Assembly (NCBI RefSeq): GCF_034259425.1
Contig: NZ_JAXIVU010000019.1
Span: 1 to 44,357, forward strand
Direction of reading: 5' to 3'
Length of the DNA stretch: 44,357 nt
From: Denitrificimonas halotolerans
Lineage (GTDB): Bacteria > Pseudomonadota > Gammaproteobacteria > Pseudomonadales > Pseudomonadaceae
The translations under genes and the position numbers were made by a program. The notes under the pieces were generated by a model that was not told the DNA's origin, searched no databases, and saw only the letters and a list, made by a program, of their open reading frames with translations. Positions 30,801 through 40,600 of this stretch are shown one piece after another. The first letter of the stretch is position 1. Each line of letters opens with the position of its first letter.

Positions 30801-32289
30801 AGTATGTTCAACCGTTGTCTTAACGCCTTGGTCATCGGTGATAGTTAAGGTCACTGTGTCACCAGCAATACTGCCTTCAGGTAAGGTCACAACCGTTTGA
30901 ATGCCATCAGCAATCTCTTCAGCATTCACGCCATCAGCCGCTTCTTCAATCTCAATAGACGGTTTGACAGGATCAATCACACCATCACCATTGGTGTCTT
31001 CTTCACCTGGCGCTGTGGTGTCACCCGCTTGAGTGGCATCCGCTGTGTTACCTGCCTCATCTTTAGCTGTTGCAGTCACATCTTTGCTGGTATCAACTTG
31101 ATCGGCTGGAATAGTAATCGCACCCGTTGATGGATCAATGCTGCCGCCTGCTGGTAAGTCATCACTTCCCCACTCACCAGTATCTGGATCTTTGGTGGCT
31201 GTGATGGTCTGGTCATCACCGTCTTCATCGGTGTAAGTGACAGACACTTCTGTGGTGTCATCATTAGCCGGCGTTACCGTTACCGCACCATCTGTCTGGG
31301 TCTTGATAGTCGGAGCATCTGGCGCTGTAGTATCTACAGTCGCTGAACCAGTTGTAGGATCACTTTCGTTGCCTGCTTGGTCTTTGATTGTCGCTTCAAC
31401 TTCAAGCGTCTTACCTTCTTCTAGCGCTGGCACTTTTACGGTGACTTCACCTTTGTTGATGTCTTCTTCCGTTAATTCAGTCTCTTTACCATTAACCACA
31501 ACGGTATCGCTCGGTTTAGCATCACTGGGCAGGCCAACCGTTACATCAACATTGCCGTCGCCATCAATTTCATCTTCGGTAATAAATTCATCGCCATTAC
31601 CTACAACTACATCTGTCGGTTGGCTAGGCGCTGTAGTATCAACTGTTACTGCACCCAACGCACCCTTATCACTGGTGTTGCCCGCAGCATCCGTTTGACG
31701 TACCACCACATCACCATCAGCGTACTGGCCTTCAGGTAACTTGAAGCTAGTACCTGTGCCTTCGGTCCACGTGGTGCCGCCGTCGGTGGAGTATTCCCAG
31801 GTTGCGTCATCTTCAAGGTTACCGACATTAACGGTGCCATTGCTGGTGATGCCATCCACATCGCCGGTGTCTTCAGCCAACGCAAGAGTCGGCGCATCTG
31901 GGGCTAGGGTGTCAATGGTAAACGTGACTTCATTGGATTCCTCCGAACTGTTGCCGGCATCATCGGTGATCACGGCAACGGTGCTTGCTGCACCTTCAGC
32001 AAAAGCTGCATCCAGTGTCATTTCAACCTGACCAGCGCTGACTTCCGCACTGGTGACGATGTGCGTGAACTCATGCGTATCACCAGCACTGTCGGTCAGC
32101 GTCACGGTGACAGTATCACCAGCCTGCGTTCCGTCAGTCAGAGTGACAACCGCTTGAATACCGTCTTCCATTTCATCGGCACTGATGTAGTTATCGTCCG
32201 CCTCAGCAATGGCTAAGAACGGCGCACCGTCATCACCACCAGGGCTGGTGGTATCAATAGTCACTGCAACCTAATTCACCGTTATCACT

Positions 32290-33080
32290 GGTATTACCCG
32301 CGGCATCCGTTTGACGTACCACCACATCACCAGCGGCGTATTCACCTTCGGATAATTCAAAGCTGGTACCTGAACCCTCGGTCCACGTGGTGCCACCGTC
32401 GGTGGAGTATTCCCAGGTTGCGTCAGCTTCAAGACCGTCTACGTTTACGGTGTTATTGCTGGTAATACCGTCACTATCATCGCTACCGGTGACTTCGGTC
32501 AACTCAAGAGTCGGCGCATCTGGTGCGGTGGTATCAATGGTGACTGTACCTAACTCACCGTTGTTACTGGTGTTGCCCGCAGCGTCGGTTTGACGTACCA
32601 GCACCTGACCATCGGCGTACTCGCCTTCTTCTAATTCAAAGTTGGTACCTATGCCATCGGTCCACGTGTCACCACCGTCAGTGGAGTATTCCCACGTTGC
32701 ATCAGCTTCAAGACCACTCACATTTACGGTGCCTTTGCTGGTAATGCCGTCACTATCATCGCTACCGGTGACTTCGGTCAACTCAAGAGTCGGCGCATCT
32801 GGTGCGGTGGTATCAATGGTGACTGTACCTAACTCACCGTTGTTACTGGTGTTGCCCGCAGCGTCGGTTTGACGTACCACCACATCACCAGCGGCGTACT
32901 CGCCTTCTTCTAATTCAAAGTTGGTACCTATGCCATCGGTCCACGTGTCACCACCGTCAGTGGAGTATTCCCACGTTGCATCAGCTTCAAGACCACTCAC
33001 ATTTACGGTGCCTTTGCTAGCAATACTGTCAGTAGCATCACTCCCTGTATCTTCGGCAAGCTCTAGAGTCGGTGCTTCAG
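32290..33080 (-). repeat. Array of three 279-base Ig-module repeats
   Basis: GTGGAGTATTCCCA recurs near 32401, 32680 and 32959, exactly one module apart. The two right-hand units are almost the same over their full length. The frameshift lies at the left edge of this array. Confidence 0.85.
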
Positions 33081-33089
33081 GCGCTGTGG

Positions 33090-33365
33090 TATCTACAGTC
33101 GTTGAACCGGTTGTAGGATCACTTTCGTTGCCTGCTTGGTCTTTGATTGTCGCTTCAACTTCAAGCGTCTTACCTTCTTCTGGCGCTGGCACTTTAACGG
33201 TGACTTCACCTTTGTTGATGTCTTCTTCCGTTAATTCAGTCTCTTTACCATTAACCACAACGGTATCGCCCGGTTTGGCATCACTGGGCAGGCCAACAGT
33301 GACATCAACATTGCCGTCGCCATCAATTTCATCTTCGGTAATAAACTCATCACCATTACCAATAG
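33090..33365 (-). repeat. Dispersed copy of a roughly 270-base module (mate at 31335-31605)
   Basis: The two segments encode 'GNGDEFITEDEIDGDGNVDV … NGKETELTEEDINKGEVTVK' and differ at only about ten bases by eye. They lie about 1.7 kb apart inside the same gene and could recombine. Confidence 0.85.
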
Positions 33366-34164
33366 ATACAGTTGGTGCTTCAGGCGGTTTGGCATCACCC
33401 GTAATGGTTTCTTTATCAGATGCATTGCCTGAGGGATCTTTGGCGGTGACATCGTAGTCTTGGCCGTCTTTTAAACCGCCTTCCACGACAATTTCAAAGT
33501 GGCCATCTGCGTCAGCGGTGCCAGTGCCCACCACATCGCCTGTAACTGGGTCGGTGATATCAACGGTACTGCCTGGTTCGGCCTCACCACGGATGGTGGT
33601 GTCGGTGAGGTTGCCGTTTTCATCAAAATTGTTAGTGATATTTTCAGTCACTGGCACTTTAGGTGCTTCGGTATCAATTGGGCCCGAGCTAACACTGGAG
33701 CTAGAGCTTGAGGCAGCTGCAATGCCTCCACCAATTAGCACACCAGCTATAATAATGGGCCACCAAGGTATTACAGAGCCTTGAGTGCTGTAGCCAAGGA
33801 TCTGTTTGCTGCTATCACCTTCTTTTAATTGCCAAGGTAGTTGTGTCGCATTACCACTTTGAGGCACATATGGGTAAAACATCCCATTTTCAGCCAAGCC
33901 CACTAAAGGGGATGGTTTGGGAAGGAGGTAGTAATCTTCAATAACAGCTAGTGGCGTTGTAGAGTCATCATTTATGTAAAGCTCTAAATTATCGCCTTTA
34001 CGCTTTAGTAGCACAGTTTTAGGGGCGGTGCCTGTGGTGAGTTCTTTTACCTCGTAGGTAACACCTTGTTGTGCTCGCAGAATGGTGGGTTGGCCACCTT
34101 CTAAAATAATTTCTTTGAGCACGTCATCTTTGCTATGTACTAAAATTTTAATGTTGCTAGCCAT

Positions 34165-34591
34165 AAGTACCTCTGTTTACCAAGGGCGTGGCCTTTGGGT
34201 TTAACGTAAATCAGTCAGTGATCGGTGTGTATTCTGCCAATAGTTCAAGGCTTACGACGGTTTAGCTCATTCTTTACACTGGAGCATAATTATAAGTGTT
34301 GCCACCGATACGAACGATCGGGCTGAGTAGTTTGTTTGAGGTGTAGTTTGATGCAACACTAAGTTGCCCTGTGTTTTATAGAATAGGCTCGGCCGCATTA
34401 TACTAGAATCGCTGCAATCAGTAATGAAAAATAATGTAATGGTAGTGATCGAGGCGCTAAATGCGCACTTTTATCGGATAGCCATGCTCATAAGAAGTAA
34501 GCATTACACAGAGGTTTTAATTGTGGCGGATGTGCCTAACATAATTCGAGAGAAACGTTTTATTGGTTAGATTTCTGCACTTGTTTGTAGC
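34165..34591. other. Region between the two adhesin genes, upstream of the 23400-34164 gene
   Basis: About 430 non-coding bases that should contain the promoter of the second adhesin. On the minus strand a perfect TATAAT box lies at 34397-34402, about 230 bases before the ATG, but no good -35 is spaced from it. No small gene or RNA is evident. Confidence 0.4.
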
Positions 34592-34628
34592 AAAAAAAAC
34601 CCCGAAAACCGTGCTGGCTTTCGGGGTT
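34592..34628 (-). terminator. Intrinsic terminator of the second adhesin gene
   Basis: A 10-base-pair stem, AACCCCGAAA (34598-34607) with TTTCGGGGTT (34619-34628), has an 11-base loop and is followed on the minus strand by a run of eight T. It lies about 50 bases beyond the stop codon. A second hairpin with GCCACCC/GGGTGGC arms (34644-34672) sits between the stop codon and this terminator. Confidence 0.92.
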
Positions 34629-34680
34629 GGGTGTGTTTAAGAAGCCACCCTTGCGTTTAGAGGCGGGGTGGCGTTTGTGG

Positions 34681-37600
34681 CTAGTATATAATTTGCTCGT
34701 TATTCAACAAATCATCCAAAGTTTTCGACTCCGTATGTTCTGTTAATACCAGCAGTTCTTCAAAGCCGAATCCATCGGCTGCGCCGTCGCGGTCAATGCT
34801 TAGTGTGAGTGTTTCCTCTTCTGCATTATGCTCCAACTTCAAGAAGTCATTCAGATCAATCTCTCCCGAACCCTTCAGTAGTAGGTCAGAAATATCGATC
34901 ACATCAGCATTGTCGCCCGTACCAAAGTGGAAGTCGGTCCAAGTATCAACACCGTTGCCTCCGGTGGCGTCATCCTCATCGAGCAAGTCGAAGTTTAAGG
35001 TGTCTGAACCTAAACCACCCTCAAAGGTGTCATTGCCCGCCGTGCTCGTGATGACATCGTCATACTTGGAGCCAGTGGCGTTCATGCCTGCGTTAAAGGT
35101 GAGTGTAGCGCTGTCACTGGAACCGGCAATGGAAATCAGCTTGTAGTCAAACACGTCTACGCCATAGGAATCACCATGGGCGGTGTATGTGTAAGAGCCA
35201 TCTTGCTGCACCACTAAGGTGCCGTGTTCGCCTTCAATGGTAATAGACTTATACAGGTTGTTATCAAACTGCCCATCCACCACGATATCCAATGGCTTAC
35301 CGTTTACCTCAATGTGGGCCAACTCGGCAATACCTGCACCTTCTTTATAGGTGTCGTTATCGAGCAAGTTGCCTTCTTCCACTATGGTGTTGGCTTGTTC
35401 TGCTTGGAACTCGTCTAGGGTGGTGATGGTGCCTTGCAAACTCAAATTGTAGCTTACTGTATTGGCCAAACGTGGATCAATGATCACTTCAACGCGATAC
35501 TGCCCCTCAGTTAAGCTCCAGCTCAGCTCACCTTTTTCACCCCTAACATTTGGCTTATAGGTTTCAATCACTTGGCCTGTTTTCACATCAATCACACGAA
35601 TGACAAACTCATCCACACGCGCTGTAGTCGGATTGAGATTATAATTTAAGGTTAAGTCATAGACTTGGTTAGCCTGCACCTCAATTAAGTCTGGGCTGTA
35701 TGTTGAATTGCCTGCGCCGCCTTTGATGCCACCGGCCTCCCAGCCCCCGTAGGCTTCTTGGTTATCTAAGCCAAAGCGCGCATCACCAGAGTCATCGTTA
35801 GCTTGAACGTTGTTGATCACAATGTTCAAGGTGGAGTTATACAGCTTGTTATCAGCACCAAGAATGCTGTAGCTGAAGGTTTCCATGTTACCGATGTCTT
35901 TATAAGCGATGTTTTGGTACAACTCATAGCTGTAACTGCCATCTGCATTAATGGTCAGTGTGCCATATTGGCCTTGGATGATATTGTCACCCTCAGCCAA
36001 TGGTTCACCATCCACACTGTACACCACAGCACCTTCATCTAGCCCAAGATCAGTTTCGACCTTAGCGTTGGTTTGTTCGTACTCGTACAATTTGTCTTCA
36101 CGAATGTGCAGGGTGGTTGACGGAATCACATTCACGCCACCTGTGGTAGGTACTAATACCGCTTTGTATTCACCTTCATCAAAGCGGAAGGTTTTATCCT
36201 CAGAAGTGCGTCCCGCACCCACCACAACGCCTACAATACCAAACCAGTCTTCTTCGATGGTATACAGCTGCCAGAAATCACCGTTAGCAGTGGTTTCCTT
36301 TTTGTAAATCACTAAATCTACAGGCGAGTAACCCAGTGCTACTGGTGCACCACCGTCGGCCCAGAAAGTTACATCGCGCACTTGGTTTTCACCAACGTTA
36401 ATTTCTAAACCGTTTTCAATCGCAATTAGGCCAATGTCAGCGATACCTAAGCCCACACCGACAATATCTGCCCAGGTTTTAGAGCTCAATTGATCTTTAG
36501 CTGGTATGTCGATCTCTTTAGCTTCAGGCTTCATATCAAGCCATACAGTGCTGTCAGGCACTATGTTGCTGGGTTTGTCCACTAAATTAATGGTTAAATC
36601 AGCACTTGAGCTGTCACCCGTCTTACTGTTGGTAATGGTGTAGGTAACTTTTTCTTGCTCACGAAACTGAGGATTAGCACCCTCATTAAGCTTATAGGTG
36701 TAGTTACCTTTAGCTGAGATGGTTAAGGTGCCGTGCGTCAATTGGATGACAGTGGAACCTACCGCAGGTACGTCAACCTCATGAGTGCCCACCCCATCTT
36801 TATACGTGATTTTAGTGATGCGGGTGTTGTCTGGCTCATCGATTTGGTCTTTACCGCTTAAGTCAAGGTCAGTTAACACGTTACCTTGCTGCACCCCAGA
36901 CACACTTTCGTACTCGTTATAATCGACGACGGTGTCCTTCGTCACTGTTAAGGCCGCACCACCAATCACTTTCACACCGGCTTTAGCGCTTAACATGATG
37001 TGGTATTTACCCGGTTCGGTAATACTAATTTCACCGTCTTGAGTGAAACCCAAGAATGGCACTGTAAACCAGTCGTCATACACATCATAAAACTTGGTAT
37101 TGCCGTAAGCGTCTTCTTTGTAGATGATTAAGTCGTAGGTATCACCAATTGAAACACCACCACCTTCTGCAAAAAGCTCCAATACGCGCTCGGTGCCTTC
37201 GGCAACATTTAACTCAATGGCGTTATTAGCAAAGTCGAGTACGCCAGCATCAGCTACACCACCGAGGCCCGCAGAAACCACACCAAAGCTGGTGACTTTT
37301 TGGCCAGCAATGCTTTCGCTCTCGGTAGCTTCACGCTTGGTAGCAACAATATCGAGGACTAGCTCTTCGGTATTGTCTGATGCTTCTGTGCGGATATTTT
37401 CAACGAAAATCTGCGTGTCAGTTACGTTGCCGGCTTTGTCTGTGGCCGAGATCTTGATTTGCGTATTAGGCGCAAACTCCTGATCAAAGGTGACAGTCAC
37501 ATTAGTACCAGCTTGCGCCTCTGTCACTTCAATGGTTTTTAGTGGGTTACCATTTTGATCGGTCAGCACTACTGTGCCCGCTTCGCTGACGTTTAAGGTG

Positions 37601-40600
37601 AACTCTGTTGGGTTGACCTGTTTAAATTCAACCTCAGGCTTTTGGGTATCCAAGATGGCCTCAGCTGAAATACCATCATTGCTGTTACCAAAGGCATCTT
37701 TGATCACTGCATCAACAGTAATTGTCTCGCCTTCGGCGTAGCCATCGGTGGATAGCTGATGTTCAACTTTTTCCGCAACTAAATGCGCTTGAGTGATTGT
37801 AATCTCTTCGCCATTGATGACTAAGATATCACCTGCTTCAACACCGGTTTTAGGTAACGTTACAGTGACATTGAACTTGCCTTCTGTAACTTCAGCTGCA
37901 TTGATGTAATCGGTGTTATCATCGTCACCTATCTTGATTGCATCTGGGCCTAATGCTGTTGGTGCGGTGGTATCACCTGTAATGCTGTCAGACACCTTGG
38001 AGGTGTTGCCCGCTTTGTCTGTGGCTTCGACAGTGTAGTCTTGACCATCTGTTAAAGCTGGCACAAGGTTAATGGTGAAGTTACCGTCTGTGTCGGTGAC
38101 ACCTGTACCCACCACAGTGCCGTCAGCAGCTTTAACCTCTACTGTTGCGCCGGCTTCTGCAGCGTCCTTCTTGTCCTGCACTTTACCGCTGATGGTGGTG
38201 CCAGTTGCGACACCGGCATCATCAAAGGTGTTTTGCACTTCTTCGATGCTAGGCGCGGCAGGCGACTGAGTATCGACGGTGAAGGTGAGGCTTTCTGAGA
38301 GTTCGTTATCTTGTGAAGGCAATACTTGAAGCTCATCGCCTTCAGCTGGTTTAGCATCAGCATCGGTGGTGTATTGCACTTGATACTTACCGTCAACAAG
38401 CTTATCGGTGATTTCTAGGTACGTCTTACCATCACCCAAGTCTTTAACTTGAGCATTAACCACCGTTTGATTGCCATCGGCATCGGTGATGATCAAAACG
38501 TTTTTGTTGGCGTTAGCAGCTTGACCGGCTGGGATCTCAAAGTAAGGCGTGGCGTCATTGGTGAAGCCGTTATTGCTGAACTGATCGTGCTCAGCAGGCA
38601 TATCATATTCTGTCGCCACACCACCTTCATCAACCGAAGCAACGTTATCAAAGCCCTTCTCAATGCCCGGTAGTTTAAAGACGTTAACTGGCTCACTTTG
38701 GTTGCCTGCTGCATCTTCAGCAGTAAGGTTACCGTCCCAGCCCTCAGGTGCAGGGTTTATGGTGAACTTACCGTCTTCATCTGCTGTAGCAAGCTGATTG
38801 CCTTCTGTATCCTTAATGATTGCGTTTGACTCAGTACGGCCTTCAACCTTTGTCACTTTATCGTCAGCACCTACTTCAACACTATCGATAATAGGCTTAG
38901 CGGGCGCTTCGGTGTCGGCTGTAGCGCTTACAGTGACTTTCTCTGATTCGTTGTTGTGCTCATCTTTAAGGAAGGCATCGACTGTGAGCTGCTCACCTTC
39001 TTTAGGTGCATCAAGCTCGAACTCTACTTTGCCAGCCGTTACATCATCTGCAGTGATGACATAATCAACACCATTCACCACCAAAATATCGCCAGCTTCA
39101 GTTAACACAGTGTCTTCAGCATCTTTAGGCAGCTCAATCACAACAGTGACTTTGCCATCGGTAATTTCAGTAGCATTAATAAAGTCGTCGCCATCGTTAC
39201 CAATTTTGATGGCATCGTCTGCCAATTTCTCGGGCGCAGTAGTATCGCCGGTTACAGTAGTAGGATCAGAATCATTACCGGCCTTATCGGTTGCTGTGAC
39301 GTTATAGTCTTTGCCGTTTGCTAAGCCACTGTCCACGACGATTTCAAAATTACCGTCATCATCAGCGATACCGCTGCCAACTTCATTGCCGTCTGGATCG
39401 GTGATTTTGACGGTGCTGCCAGCCTCGGCTTTACCCGTTACTGTGGTGCTGTTGTCATCCTTGTTATTGGTAAAGCCATCTACTTCTGGCGCATCCGGTT
39501 TGTCTTCGTCTGCAAAGTCAGTAATGCTGTCAGGAACGGTCGCTTCTTTTACAACCTCATCCAAGCCTTCAAGTTTGCCAACAATGAACACTGTCTCACC
39601 TTCGGCTAAGGCTGGCTCAAAGGTCACTTTATATTCCCATGGCGCCGTGTCATCTTCGCCCTCAGCTTTATTTAGGCGCGTTACGGTGACATCGATTTTT
39701 TCACCTTTCGCATTTATGGCGCTAAAGGTATCTGGTTCTTTGTTGTTCGCCACAAACTTCACGATGGTCTCATCGGCCTTGCCGTTGGCAGGGTCGTTGG
39801 TATCCCATTGCTCAGTACCCGTGATATGCAAAAATATCTCTGCGGTGGCGCTTGCGCTGGAGGTATTGCCTGCTAGGTCTTTGGCCTCGACCTCAACCTT
39901 GTCACCTGCGTTCAGCGGTGGTTCAAAGGTATAAGTATAGGTTCCGTCCTCAATGTCAGGCGTGCCTTCGTGCGTTACACCATTAACCGTAACCTTATAA
40001 GTCGCGGTTGGGTCGTCGGTGGTGAAGCTGAACGTGTGGCCGGTTAACTCACCGCTATCTTCGTCCGTATTCTCACTTAAACTCACATCGGTCAGCTCAG
40101 GTGGCACGATATCGCCCACACTCGTTACTTCATCTGGTACTACAGCGTCGTCGGATACCGTGTCGCTGGTATTGCCATAACTGTCGGTGCCGGTAATGAT
40201 GATTTTGTCGCCTGCGCTCAATGCTGGCTCAAAGGTCGCAGTGACTGTATCGCCTTTTGCCGAGTACTCCACATTCCCCGTGTACGTTTTGGGCTGACCA
40301 TTTTCATCAAGAACGCTAAACGTAAACTCTGCATCCGGTTCATCGGTGTTGAAGGTCAACAGGGTTTGATTGGCTGCACCGTCAGCAGGATCAGAGGTAT
40401 CCAGTTGCACAATTTTAACAGTGTCAACATTCGGCGCTTCAGTATCGCCCACCACGGTGACCGCTGGCGATGAGTTACCTAGCTCATACTTAGCGGAAAC
40501 GGTGTATTCTTTTCCATTCTCTAGCACGTTGCCAGCAAACTCAAAATTACCGTTGATATTGGCTTTAACTTCGCTGATCAGCGTACCCTGAGCGTCGTAT

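Larger units (their letters stand above)
23400..34164 (-). pseudogene. Giant Bap-type adhesin (about 3,587 residues), split by a one-base insertion
   Basis: With the frame repaired this is a surface adhesin secreted by a type I system. It has an N-terminal Bap-like prefix (1-130), a hydrophobic retention segment about 136-152 (PWWPIIIAGVLIGGG) before a Ser run, then some thirty Ig-like modules of about 93 residues with Asp-rich junctions (DTTAPDAPT), likely calcium-binding. Three larger beta modules (from about 2700, 2965 and 3225) follow, and then the secretion tail from about 3456 (ITSTAGNDTFKGGLGSDTLN … NNEQIIY). The frame breaks at 32268-32269: the recurring GAATTAGGTGCAGTGAC is GAATTAGGTTGCAGTGAC here, so the 5' frame ends at 32254 after 636 residues and the 3' frame runs 32264-23400. 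A GAGG ribosome site precedes ATG at 34162-34164. Lesion versus sequencing error cannot be decided here. Confidence 0.9.

Noticed and set aside
32262..32264. Separate adhesin gene starting at GTG of 'VTIDTTSPGG'
   Set aside because: It has no prefix domain or ribosome site and starts inside a module junction. A one-base insertion in one gene explains it fully.
23400..34164. CRISPR-like or satellite array suggested by regular repeats
   Set aside because: The repeat period is 279 bases, the repeats are translated in one frame as Ig-like protein modules, and there are no short repeat-spacer units or cas genes.
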